Origin: Sapria himalayana
Lineage: Eukaryota; Streptophyta; Magnoliopsida; Malpighiales; Rafflesiaceae
DNA: 64,000 bases
NCBI GenBank assembly: GCA_029783825.1
Contig: JAREIK010009620.1
Location: forward strand, 1-64,000
Reading direction: 5' to 3'
Below the pieces are notes generated by a model. That model did no database searches and was not told where the DNA came from. It was given only the letters and a program-made list of their open reading frames with translations. The position numbers and the translations under genes were made by a program. Of the stretch, positions 37,092 to 49,690 are shown piece by piece. The number at the start of each line of letters is the position of its first letter. Positions within the stretch are counted from its first letter, which is position 1.

Positions 37092-39507
37092 GTCTATCTA
37101 TTTGCTATCTATATGTTTATATGTCTATCTATTTATTTGTCTAAATGCATATCTACTTATCAATATATCTACCTATATAGTTATTTGTCTATCTAACTAT
37201 CTATAAATTTGTCTATATATTTTTTATTTATTATTATTTCTGTCTATATGTTTATCTCTATCTATCTATTTCTCTATCTATTTATCTATCTATTTATCTT
37301 TCTATTTATCTTTCTATCTATCTATTTATCTAACTATCTCTCTATATATCTATATAACTATCTATCTATCTATTTATCTATCTTTCTATCTAGCTATATA
37401 TATATATATATATATATATCTATATATCTATATATCTATCTATCGGCTTATCTGACTATCTTGCTATATATCTATCTATCTATTTGACTATCTTTCAATC
37501 TATCAATATGTCAATCTCTCTATCTATTTGTCGATATGTCAATATATTTATCTATTTTCTTGCCATTGTGTATATCTTTCGATCTATCTATCTATCTGTC
37601 AATTTATGAATCTATTTTTCTATCTATATATCTATCTATTTGTCTATCTATATTTCTTACTATCTATATATAATTATTTATGTCTATCTCTCTATCTATC
37701 TAACTCTTTATATCTTTATATCCTTATCTATTTATCTATCTATAAGTCTATATGTTTATCTATCTATTTGTCACTTAGGCGATTTATCAATCTATCTTTC
37801 TATATATCTATCTATTTGTCTATTTGTCTAACTTTCGATCTATGTATCTATATATCTATCTGTCTGTCTATCTATCTATCTGTTTGACTATAAATCGATT
37901 TGTCTATCTACCTTTCTATTTGTCTATCTATTTATCTATATGTTTATCTATCTATTTATTTATCTATCTATCTATTTATCTATCTATCTATCATTCTCAC
38001 TATCTGACTATCAATGTATTTTTCTATTTTTCTATCAATATATCTGTCCATCTATTTATTTATCTTTCTATATATCTTTATATTTTCTCTATCTCTATCT
38101 ATTTATCTGTCTATCTCTCTATCTTACTATTTGAATATGTATCTATCTATATATCTATCTATATGTCTATCTGTCTATCTATCTTTTATCAGTATATTTA
38201 TTGATATATCTATCTTTCAATCTATCTAAACATCTATCTATTTATTTATCTCTCTATCTATATTTCTAAGTATCTATTTGTCTATCTATATATCTATTTG
38301 TCTATCTATCTGACTATTTATCTTTCTATCTTTTTGTCTTTCTATCTATATATCTATCTATCTTTATGTCTTTCTACCTATCTATATATTTTTATATTTA
38401 CTTATATACCCATCTATATATTTATCTATCTGTCTATATATCTGTCTATCTATCTATATGTTTATCTGGATATCTATTTATCTAAATATCTTTCTATGTG
38501 CATATATGTCTATCTACCTATCTATCTATTTATATGTCTATATGTCAATCTCTCTCTCAATATTTCTATCTATCTATATTTCTATTTGTGTATCTATCTA
38601 TCTGTCTATCTGTTTATTTATCTATCTGTCTATCTCTTTATCCATATATATGTATATTTTTCTATCCATAAATCTGTCTATATGTCAATATATCTATATG
38701 TGTATATGTCTATAAGTATATATGTATAGCTATCTATATATCTATCAATCTTTCTTTCTTTATATCTGTGTATCTATCTGTATGTCTATCTATATTTCAA
38801 CTGTCTATTTATCTAACTATTTAGCTATATATCTATTTATCTATCTAACTATCTATCTGTCTATCTGTCTATCTGTCTATCTATTTATTAGTCTATCTGT
38901 ATATGTATCTATCTTTCAATCTTTATATATGTCTAACTATCTTTCTATCTATTTGTCTAAATGTCTATCTATCTATCTTTCAATCTATCTATCTTTATAT
39001 CTATTTATTTGTTTATCTGTCTATTTGTATGTTTATATGATTATAAGTCTATTTGTCTATCTGACTATTACTTTATCTATCTATCTATCTATCTATCTAT
39101 TTATCTATCTATCTATCTGTATATCTGTATATCTGTATATCGGTCTATCTGTATAATTATTTGTCTATCTGTCTATCTATCTATTTATCTATATATCTAT
39201 CTGTCTATCTGTGTAACTATCTATATTTCTTTCTTTCTTTCTTTCTACCTATCTATCTTTCTTTTTATCTATATGTCTGCTTGTCTATCTATGTATATGT
39301 ATATATCTCTTACTATCAAACTATCTATCTATCTAATTATATATATATATATATCAATCTATATATATATATAACTAACTAGCTAACTATCTATATATCC
39401 ATCTATCTATGCATCTATTAATCAATCATTCAATCAATAAATAAATCAATCAATCTATAAATCTATCTTATTATTTACCTATTTATCTATCTATATAACT
39501 ATCTTTC

Positions 39508-39508
<1 letters not shown>

Positions 39509-39538
<30 letters not shown>

Positions 39539-39564
39539 ATTTATTTATTTATTTATTTATTTAT
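39509..39564. repeat. (TA)n followed by (TTAT)n
   Basis: About 26 bp of TA followed by about seven TTAT units. This is the complement-type counterpart of the TAAA tract at 37050. Confidence 0.9.
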
Positions 39565-41029
39565 CAATCTGCCTATCTGACTATCTAGCTATTTGGCTAT
39601 CTATCTATAAATCAATCTATCTATCAATCTATTTATATCTTTATCTATCAATCTATCTTATTTGTCTATCTATCTATTGATATATTGGTCTTTCTGTCTA
39701 CATGTCAATCTATCAATTTTTTTATCTATCAATTTTTCTATCTATCTATGTATCTATCTGTCTGTCTATCTATAAATCTATCTATATATATGTGTGTATA
39801 TCTGTCTATCTATCTATCTATCTTTCTATTTGACTATGTGTCTATCTGTCTTTCTATTTATTTATGATTCTACCTATCTCTCTATCCCTTAATTTATCTA
39901 TCTGTCTATCAATCAATCTTCCAATCTGTGTATTTGTATATCTTTCTATTTATCTATATATCTATATATCTGTCTATCTAACTATCTATTTTCCTATTTA
40001 CCTTTCTGCATATCTATATGTCTGCCTATCTATCTATCTATCTATCTATCTGATTGTCTATCTATTTGTCTATCTATAAATTTGTCAATATATCTATCTA
40101 TCTATCTATATGTGTATATGTTTTTATGTATATCAATTTAAATGTCTATCTATCAATCTATCTATCTATCTGTGTATATGTCTATTTGTCAATCAATATT
40201 TCTATCTTTCTATCTATCTAACTATATATATATATATATATATATTTCTATTTCTATTTATGTATCTATATATCTATCTATCTGTATGTCTTTCTGCCTA
40301 TTTGCCTATCTGTCTATCTTCTTATTTGTCTATCTATCGATTTTTTTATTTATCTATGTGCCTTTCTATCTATTTATATATCTGTCTATCTGTCTATAAG
40401 TCTATATCCCTATTTGTCTATCTATCTTTATATCTAAATATCTATGTATTAATCTAACTATCTATCAATATATATGTCTATCTTTCTATCTGTATATCTG
40501 TCTATCTTCTAATCTATCTTTCTGTCTATTTTTCTATCTACCTATCTGTCTATCCTACTATATGTCTATCTTTCAATCTATCTATATGTATATATGTCTA
40601 TTTATCTATCTATCTATCTGTCTATCTCTCAATCTTTCTAACTTTCTATTTGTCTTTCTATCTTTTTGTCTACCTGTCTATATGTCTACCTGTCTTTTTG
40701 TCTATCTATATATCTATTTATAGGTCTATCTTTCTATCTTTCTATCTATCTTTCTATCTATTTATCTCTCTATATGTCTATCTATAAATCTGTTTATATA
40801 TCTATTTATCTATTTATCTATCTGTGTATATGTCTATATGTGCATATGTATAACTATCTATCTATATATCATTGTATATGTCTATATGTGTATCTGTATA
40901 ATTGTCTATTTATCTTTAAATCTCTCTATCTATCTATCTATTTATCTATCTGTCTATCTGCGTATATGTTTAATATTCTATTAAACTATTGGGCTATTTG
41001 TTTATCTATGTATCTGTATATCTATCTAT

Positions 41030-41683
41030 CTGTCTATCTATCTATTTGTCTATCTATATATCTATCTATTTATCTATCTGTCAATCTAACTATCTGTTTA
41101 TCTTTAGATCTATCTACTTGTCTATTTGTCTATCTATATATCTATCTATTTATATATTTATATATTCGTATGTCAATCTATCAATATATTTGTGTGTATG
41201 TCTCTCTATCTGTCTATCTATCTATCTATCTTTTTGTCTATCTATCTAGCTGTCTATCTGCCTATCTGTCTATCTTTTTCTTTGTCTATCTCTCTATATA
41301 TCTATCTCTTTATCAATTTATCTATCTTTTTAGCTATCTAACTATCTGACTATCTATTATGTTTCTATCTATCTGTTTATCTATATATCTATCTATTTGT
41401 CTATATGTCAATCTAACTATCTATTTATCTATAGATCTGTCTACTTGTCTATTTGTCTATCTATATATCTCTCTATCTATATGTTTGTATATTCATCTGT
41501 CAATCTATCAATCTATCTGTGTGAATGTCTCTCTATCTGTCTCTCTATCTATCTATCTTTTTGTCGATCTATCTAGCTGTCTATCTACATATATGTCAAT
41601 CTCTCTATCTATCTATCTCTCTATATATCTATCTTTTTATCAATATATCTATCTATCTAACTATCTAATTATCTATTATGTGT
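41030..41683. repeat. Tandem duplication of about 327 bp inside the array
   Basis: Irregular landmarks recur at a constant offset of 327 bp: GTCAATCTAACTATCT at 41080 and 41407, GTCAATCTATCAAT at 41172 and 41499, and TAGCTGTCTATCT near 41247 and 41574. A TCTATTATGT landmark recurs at an offset of about 319 bp. Two units of about 327 bp are therefore present, diverged by scattered substitutions and a small indel. Confidence 0.85.
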
Positions 41684-42931
41684 CTATCTATCTATATGTT
41701 TATCTGACTATCTAAGTATCTGTCTACCCATCTATCTTTTATCTATATTTCTGTCTATCTAGATTCTATCTATCTGTCTATTTGTCTCTCTATATATCTA
41801 TTATCTATAATTCTATTTATTTATATGTCAATCTGTCTATCTATATATTTTTCTATCTGTGTATATGTATATCTATCTATCTATCTATCTGCCTGTCTAC
41901 TTATCTGTCTATCTCTCAATGTGCATATCTGTCTATATGTATATCTTTCCATCTATCTATCTATCTATTTATCTAATTATCTATTTATATATCTACCTAT
42001 CTGCCTATCTGCATATCTACCTATCTACTTATCTACCTATATATCTATTAATCTATTTGTCTATCTATCTATCTTTCAATCTATCTTTCTATGTATCTAT
42101 CTATTTCACTATCTTTCTTTTTGTCTATCTTACTATATGTCTATCTATCTATCTATTTGGCTATCTATTTATATGCCTATATGTCTATTAATCAATCAAT
42201 CTATCTATCCAATTATCTCTCTATCTTTCTATATATAAATCTATCTATATGTATATCTATGTATAAATGTATATGTCTATATATCTATCTATATAACTGT
42301 CTATCTATCTATCTATCTATTTTTTGTGTATCTGTATGTCAATCTTTTTTCAATCTGTGCTACTATATATATATATATATATCTATATATCCATCTATCT
42401 ATATATCTGCCTATATCTCTATCTATCTATCTATTTGTCTATATGTCTATATGTATATCTTTCTTTATGTCTATCTTGTATTGATCTATCTTTATAACTA
42501 TCAGTCTATTAGTATATCTGTCTATTTGTATATCTATCTGTCTGTCTAACTATCTATCTTCCTATCAGTCTATATATCTTTCTTTTTATTTATCTATCTA
42601 TTTGTCAATCTACCTATCTTATTATATGGTTATCTACTTTTTTGTCTATCTATCTATCTATCTATGTGTCTATTTTTCTATCTGTGTTTCTATCTATGTG
42701 TCTATCGATCTATCTATCTATCTATTTGTCTATCTATCTATTTGTCTATCTATCTATTTTTTTTATCTATCTATCTATTTTTCTATCTACCTATCTATCT
42801 ATTTATTTGTCTATTTGTCTATCTATAAATGTGTATATATGTCTATCTATATATCTATGTATATATCTATATGTCTATCTATATAATTATCTATCTATCT
42901 ATCTCTCTATTTATCTTTCTTTCTTTCTATC

Positions 42932-42935
<4 letters not shown>

Positions 42936-42982
<47 letters not shown>
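42936..42982. repeat. (TA)n tract, about 47 bp
   Basis: Alternating TA followed by (TATATC)3 before TCTA resumes. Confidence 0.95.
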
Positions 42983-42984
<2 letters not shown>

Positions 42985-43771
42985 ATATCTATATCTATAT
43001 CTATTTATCTATCAATCTATCTGTTTATTTGTCTATCTGTCTATCTGTCTATTTGTCTATTTGTCTATCTGTCTATCTATCTATCTATCTATCTGTCTGT
43101 CTATCTGTATATTTGTCTATCTATCTATCTATCTATCAATCTATATGTTTGTATATCTATTTATTTGTCTATCTGTCTATCTATCTATCTGACTATGTGT
43201 ATACTTTCTATCTATCTATTTGTCTATCTATCTATCTATTCGACTATCTATTTATTTTCTATCTGTTTGTTTGTATATCTATCTATCTATCTATATGTGT
43301 TTCTGTCTATCTATCACTTTGTCTTTCAATCTATCTATCTATATGTCTATATTTTTATCTATCTATCTATTTATATGTCTATCTATCTATTTATCTATTT
43401 ATCTTACTTTCTATCTGTTTATATGTCTATCTATCTATATTTCTTTCTTTTTTTTTCTTTCTGTCTATATGTCTATCTATCTATCTATCTGTCTATTTTT
43501 CAATCTCTTTATTTGTCTCTTTATTTAGCTATCTAGATGTTTATCTTTGTAATTGACTATATGACTATATGACTATATGACTATCTGTCTATCTATAATT
43601 CTGTCTATATGCATATGTTTCTATCTATGTTTATTCCTATATGTTTATCTAACTAACTGTCTAACTATATATATATATATCTATCTATTTATCTATCTCT
43701 CTATCTGACTATCTTGCTATATGTCTATCTATCTATTTGTCTATATGTCAATCTATCAATCTGTCTGTGTC

Positions 43772-43774
43772 TAT
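43772..43774. repeat. Left 3-bp flank duplication (TAT) of second CACTA element
   Basis: TAT precedes the CATTA terminus and also follows the other end (53895-53897). Three bases is the CACTA duplication length, but TAT is common in the array so chance agreement is possible. Confidence 0.6.
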
Positions 43775-43788
43775 CATTACAAGAAAAT
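43775..43788 (+). repeat. CACTA-like left terminal repeat
   Basis: CATTACAAGAAAAT; the third base is T instead of the canonical C. Confidence 0.75.
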
Positions 43789-43799
43789 ATTAATTTTGT

Positions 43800-44070
43800 T
43801 AGGGAAGTTTTATCTAGGAATCAATCTCTAGTTAAATAGTAAGGGATTAACTAACTAGGGATTAGTAAGGGATTTTTGATTTTATTTTGAAATAAAAATT
43901 TGCGATGGATTAGTGACGGATTAGCGACTAAAATGGTAGATTGATAATTTTCCATCGCAAATTTTTTCAAAAATTTCAACACAATGAAAAGCTAGAAATC
44001 TAGCTACGGATTTACCGATGGAATTACACTAGCTAATTAAATCAAGATAAAATCCATCGCTAAATTATTA
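43800..44070. repeat. Left subterminal repeats of second CACTA element
   Basis: Repeated short words related to CTAGGGATTAG, GCGATGGATTAGTGACGG, CTAGCTACGGATT and CCATCGCTAAAT occur in both orientations. The same words recur in the last 330 bp before 53894. Confidence 0.65.
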
Positions 44071-45860
44071 TCTAAATTTATTTTTTTTACAATTTTATAT
44101 ATAATTAGAAGAGATTATTCCTTAAATATTTTGCTTCTCAAAATATATGCATTTTGCAAGGGATTTTTCCCTAGCTATTTGGGCTGGTGATAATATTTAT
44201 CGCTAATTTTTAAGATTTATATTTTTTAAGTATTATTTATTTTAATATTTTATGTAATTTTTTATATTAAAGGTATGTCATGGTCTATAGATGAGCGATC
44301 CTTGAAAGCCACAATCTCCTTATATAATTATAAAAATATCATATTATAAATAAAAATTTTAATAAATATATAAATACTAATAAAAATTTATATTCAATAA
44401 GACTAAAATAACTAATTTTTTGATTATAAATTAATTAAAGAATTATACAAAAATATTTTTATGAAATTTTTAATTACGATTTTTAGATATTTGTATTAAA
44501 AAATATTATATAATTTATTATATAATTATAATAATTTTGAAAAAAATTTAATTAAAAAATAAACTTAAATAAAAATTACTACTTAAAAAGGTAAAATAAA
44601 TAAATGTTTGATAAAATAAAAAAATTATAAAAAAAAAGAATTAACGAATAAACAAGTAAATATTAATGTTATTCCTATAATCATAAAATGTTTTTATGAT
44701 TATAGGAATTTTTTTTTAAATAATGACTAAAAGATTTAAAAAATTTAAATTAAAAAAAATTTCAAAATTTTCATAAAATTCAAAAGAAAATAAATTGATA
44801 TTTAAAGATTAATACATATATCTTCTAATTACATCAAAAAAATTTGATGATTTAAAAAATAAATATCTAAGTGTGGATATAAAATGAACACTACAAAGAT
44901 TCAAATTTTATGCCTTTATAATTATTTCATATTATATTAATAAAAAATAAATTGAATTCTTAACAATTTATTACCTTAATATATATATATGAATTACATT
45001 ATTATTATATAATATTATTTTATTTATTTTTGAAATAATATCATTTTTGGTTAAATAAAAATCTATTTAATTTTTTTATTTAAATTATTTAATTTTTATA
45101 ATTTTAGTTTACTTTTATATTTTTGTATCTTTATTTTCTATATATTTGTATCCAATTTTTGTATTTATAGTTTTCGTAAAAAAATCATTAAGCAATTAAG
45201 TACTTAAAATTTTTTCTATCTTGCAATGGCTTAGAGAAGATAAGCAAAACAGGACTATGGGAGTAACCTGCAACAAATATTTTATTTAATAATTTCTAAT
45301 AAACATTTTTTTTCTAATATTGATATAACTATTATATTAGTAAAGCCTATATATGTTTTAAAATTAAATTAAGTATATGTATAATTTATTTATAAAATTT
45401 AATAAAATAGAATTGATGAAAGTTATTTTAAAAATAATCTTATATTAGTATTTTTGATTAAATAGAAAATTACAATTTTCAAAAATTTGGGCATCGGATT
45501 TGGCACTAGAATTACAAAAATTTCCAAACATTACCATGTTTTTGATTAATGGCATAAAATATTAGAATAATGTTACAATATTTTAAGTTAATGTTTTTTT
45601 TAAAAAATTAATGATGCTAAATACTAAACATATAATAAATTAATTTGATTCAATTTTTTGAAGTAATTTCATGATTAAAACCATAGAAAATAAAAAATGG
45701 TCTATTAAAAATTATAAATTTAATAATTTAATCAATATATTTTGAATTGGATAAAATATCAAACTAATGGCCTTTTTAATATTGACAAACATAAATATAA
45801 TTTAATCAATATACGTTTAAATAAAATTTTATTGACAAATATAAATCAAATGATAAAATG
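44070..45860. other. AT-rich interior, no gene seen
   Basis: About 1.8 kb of low-GC sequence with poly-A/poly-T runs and a perfect 18-bp inverted repeat (CTATAATCATAAAATGTTTTTATGATTATAG core) near 44676-44706. No open frame or recognisable domain is present. Confidence 0.6.
44676..44706. repeat. Short perfect inverted repeat (hairpin)
   Basis: CTATAATCATAAAA pairs with TTTTATGATTATAG across a short central TGT, giving a 14-bp stem. It could be an RNA hairpin or a footprint of a small element. Function unknown. Confidence 0.6.
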
Positions 45861-45895
45861 TATTTGTTGGAGGCGAGATGTGAGAGCTCACTCTT

Positions 45896-46162
45896 TTGCG
45901 ACTAGCAAGATTCAGTGAGGGAAGGTTCAAGTTGACTCGTGGCGGTGAGGGGAAGCAGATGAGCACATCTCAAAATTATGCTGCCACAGGCTATGACAAC
46001 AACCATTCAGAAGTTTTACGAGGACATCACAGGTCATATTCTTACGGGCATAGTTTGGTTTTTACAGAATATTCGGATTTAATTTTTTTTAAATTTTCCA
46101 CCAATTTTATTCTTTTTTTTTATTTTCATATCACTTATATGATTTTGAGTTTTCATCATTAA
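45896..46162 (+). CDS. Unrecognised 88-codon ORF within the CACTA interior
   Basis: The frame starts MRLARFSEGRFKL and is reasonably complex up to about residue 56 (GYDNNHSEVLRGHH, YSYGHS), then becomes Phe-rich where the DNA turns to poly-T. The GC content of 45870-46050 is clearly above its surroundings, which suggests a former exon. I do not recognise the product. It could be the remains of the element's own gene or a captured fragment. Confidence 0.25.
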   Translation: MRLARFSEGRFKLTRGGEGKQMSTSQNYAATGYDNNHSEVLRGHHRSYSYGHSLVFTEYSDLIFFKFSTNFILFFYFHITYMILSFHH

Positions 46163-46369
46163 TGAATCATTAAATGGGTAGTATAAACTTTGTTCTTTTA
46201 CTGTTTAATTTTTTAGGGTTTTATGGATTTCAAATACTAAATGGTTGTATATTGTTTTCTGCTTGTGTAACTTAAAAAAAATTGTGCTTAATGTTTTTTT
46301 CTTTTTGTAACATGAAAAAGAACAAACTTAATGTTTATGAGTTCTATTTTTGTTGTCTCCAAATATATT

Positions 46370-48130
46370 TTAAACAGATAATATTATATATAAACTTTTA
46401 TACATTTATATAATCATATGACATTATATATAAATGTCTATTCTTTAATATATATAAACATATTACATTATATATAAACATTGATATGTTTATATAAACA
46501 TATAATGTTATATATAAATATTTATACATATGTATAAATGTTTATAAATATTAATACAACATTTACATAAACCTATCCATTTTAATATTTTTTTTATTTA
46601 ACATTTATATAACATATAAAATTATTATACATATTTATAATCATTTATATAATATATAAATTTTTATATAAATATAAACCATTTATAATGTTTATATAAA
46701 TGTGATATATATATACTATATAATATTTATAAAAGATTTACATAATATAATTATATATATGTAACATTTGTAAAAATATTTTAAACTCAACATTATATCT
46801 AAACACTTATATATTTATAAAAGTGTGAAGTTTTTTTAATGATTAATTTTTTTAATGTTTAATGGATTTCAAATCACCAGAAAGTTTTCTAGCTCTTAAA
46901 GTTGTTTATATATTTATTGTTTAATGCTTACTCTTCATCACTTATCTTATATGCAGGAGCATTTGATTTGAGATAACGCTTTCTACCCTTACACAACAAA
47001 ATGAAACCTAAAATGTGATTTTTCACGTTGTCAAATAATTGAATGTCTTGCCCCATTATGTTCTTAAAGTTTTTTCTAATTATCTTATTACAGGATTTTA
47101 TGATGTGAATGTGTATTATTTTTCTTTAGTATTGTGTGTTCCAGATTATGATAAAATTAAAACCAAACTCATATAAGAGTAGAATTCAATAGATAAGAAT
47201 ATTATGACATTAAAGTTTGCAAAATCATGACATAGAGATTTCAATGAAGTAGAATTTAACATGGTTTTCATTAAATCAAAATTTTGCAAGGATTGTAGTA
47301 ATCTAAAACCCTTCATCTATTATATCTGCTACTAAACTATATGTGTATAACTATATATAAATATTTGTATAACTATATAAAACTCTATATAATTAAATTT
47401 AATTATATTTGTAACTATGTATACATATATGTAAATCTATATATTTGTTTATAACTTTGTATACATTTATGTATAACTACATATAACTACTTGTATGAAC
47501 ACACACACACACACACATAATTATATGTTTAACTATATACAACTATTTATAACTATATATACTATATCTATAATAACATATAACTATAAATAATTTTACC
47601 TTACTATATGTATAACTATAAAAACTTTTTACATAACTATATTTAAATATATAATTAAGAACATATATTTAATATAAATTTTTATATATTAATATATAAA
47701 AATGTATTTTACTATATCTATACCTATACATGACAATATGTATAAATATATAAAATTATATGAAAACATATATATACATACATGTATAAATTTAAGTTTA
47801 ACTATATGTGTAACTATATGTATAACCACATGTAACTATATTTATAATTACAAGTATAACAACATACAACATTATGTTTAACTATATGTGTAAAATATAT
47901 ATAAATATTTGTATAACTATATAACACTATATAATTAGATATAACTATATTCATTACTATGTATATGTATATGTATACATATATGTATATCTATATATAT
48001 GTTTATAACTTTGTATATATTTAAGTATAACTACTTATAACTACTTGTATGAATATATATATATATATATAATTATATGTTTAACTATATATAAATATTT
48101 ATAACTATATATACTTTATGTATAATAACA
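46370..48130. repeat. AT-rich block, inverted copy of that at 4690-7130
   Basis: Complementing this block gives long matches, in the same order, to the first CACTA element. The segment around 46370-46470 matches about 7010-7100, that around 46480-46640 matches about 6841-6990, and that around 47795-47900 (CATGTAACTATATTTATAAT) matches about 5165-5240. About 500 bp of unrelated sequence (about 46800-47330) interrupts it. A (CA)n run lies at 47500-47516. Confidence 0.75.
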
Positions 48131-48160
48131 TATAACTATACATATATGTCACACTATAAT

Positions 48161-48199
48161 GGGCCGTTCCGGCACAACATGCCCCTTTTGATGCCTCTA
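48161..48199 (-). mobile_element. Possible hAT terminus remnant
   Basis: On the minus strand it begins TAGAGGCATCAAAAGGGGC and continues into GTGCCGGAACGGCCC, resembling the start of the complete hAT element (TAGAGGTGTCAAA then GGCCGGCCC words). It is a 39-bp GC-rich island in AT-rich DNA. No partner end was found nearby. Confidence 0.5.
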
Positions 48200-48203
48200 T
48201 GTT

Positions 48204-49690
48204 TGACATTACTCATCAATAACAGTTTCAGTGGTTAATGAATCACAGGAGTTGCTTTTACAAATTCTATTGACTACTTGCTATTTATTTGTATTTTGAA
48301 TTATTTTCATCTTATTGATATTTTTGCTAAGTGGTTGGTGGCATGGGGTGTGATTGATTCCAAAGCCTCTTCCACTTGTTAATGATACAAACCCATACAA
48401 TGTGTTCAGACCTCGAAAGATAGCCCACCGGCTCCATACAAGAAATGTATGTGGTCGAGTAATCTTTTATGATGCAATTAGAAGTTTTACAAGCAAATTT
48501 TATAGTCTTGTAAGCTACTTCTCATGATGTGTTTAGATGCAATGGAGGGAAAATAATTTGTAGTCATTTAAAAATATCATTTGGTAAGTATGAAATTTAT
48601 CTTATTGATCACCTCTTTCTATTTAGATTAGGGGTGTAATGTTGAAATTAATAAGTTATCAAAAAATATTTTTTTTTTCCTATTTCAGTTTGCATCTCTT
48701 ATAAGAGATTAAAAAGTTACACATTCATCTTATCAAACACTGATCTATTAGAAACATCCTAAGTATATTTTTTCTTATAAAAAAGTAAACATTATGAATC
48801 ATAAATTGAGTAATTAATTATTTTTTAATATTATTTATTTTTTTAATCTAACATATATTTTTCTATTATACTTTATTTTTGTCAATTATTTTAATTTTTT
48901 AGTTAATATTTTTTTTAATTGTCTTTCTTTTGAATTATAAATCATAAATTTCGAAAATAATTATATTTTGAGAAATTGTTTTTTTCAATTTTAAATTAAA
49001 GTTACAAATTAAATATTTAATTTTTAATCTTTTATTTTAAAATTTTTTACTCTCAAACATTTGCTATCTATCTAATTTTCAATTTAAATTTTTACTAGTT
49101 TCAATAATTAAGAAAATATTATCTATATATAGCATATATCAATGTATATATTTTCATAGTTGTCATGTTAGTTCATATATAACCATGACATAAAAATATC
49201 AACTTAACATTAAATCTTAATGTAATTTATAAATGTAACTAATTTACTTTACATCCCACATATAAAACATATTTGTTATATTACTTTTATAAATATATCT
49301 TTATTGACATTAATATTATGTGGAAATATTTTTCTTCTTTTATGTAGACACCAAACCAACTATCAAAAAAATTATATTATGAATATTTTCTAATTTGATA
49401 AATACTCTGTACAAATATTTTTATTTATATATTTTTTTCATGACTTATTTAATCAAGTGTAAATAAATAGTATTTTGGATATGCATTAAGTAGAGAAAGA
49501 AATCAAAAGAGAGTGGAGAATCTTTGAAAAAAAGAAAAATAATGTTAATAAAAATGAAATATTGTATTTTGGATATATATAATCCTACGTATATGGTTTG
49601 GGGAAGCTCACAAGTCAGGTATTCCAAATCAATAAAAATCAAATAAAAAAATATTATACTAAAAATTGAACACTTTTCTCAAGTTAATGC
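48204..49690. other. Unassigned interior of second CACTA element
   Basis: A moderately complex stretch at about 48300-48560 (for example GACCTCGAAAGATAGCCCAC) looks like degenerate coding sequence but gives no recognisable protein in any frame. The rest is AT-rich. A 65-codon frame at 49445-49642 (minus) has no recognisable product. Confidence 0.4.

Larger units (their letters stand above)
34616..43774. repeat. Degenerate (TCTA)n array
   Basis: About 9.2 kb of TCTA-derived tetramers on the + strand, in the same orientation as the array left of the hAT. Removing the hAT and one flank copy rejoins the two array halves seamlessly. (TA)n and (TAAA)n tracts and one tandem duplication of about 327 bp are annotated separately. 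No gene is seen. Confidence 0.95.

Noticed and set aside
34604..43556. Plus-strand open frames up to 304 codons between the hAT and the second CACTA element
   Set aside because: Simple-repeat translations of the array.
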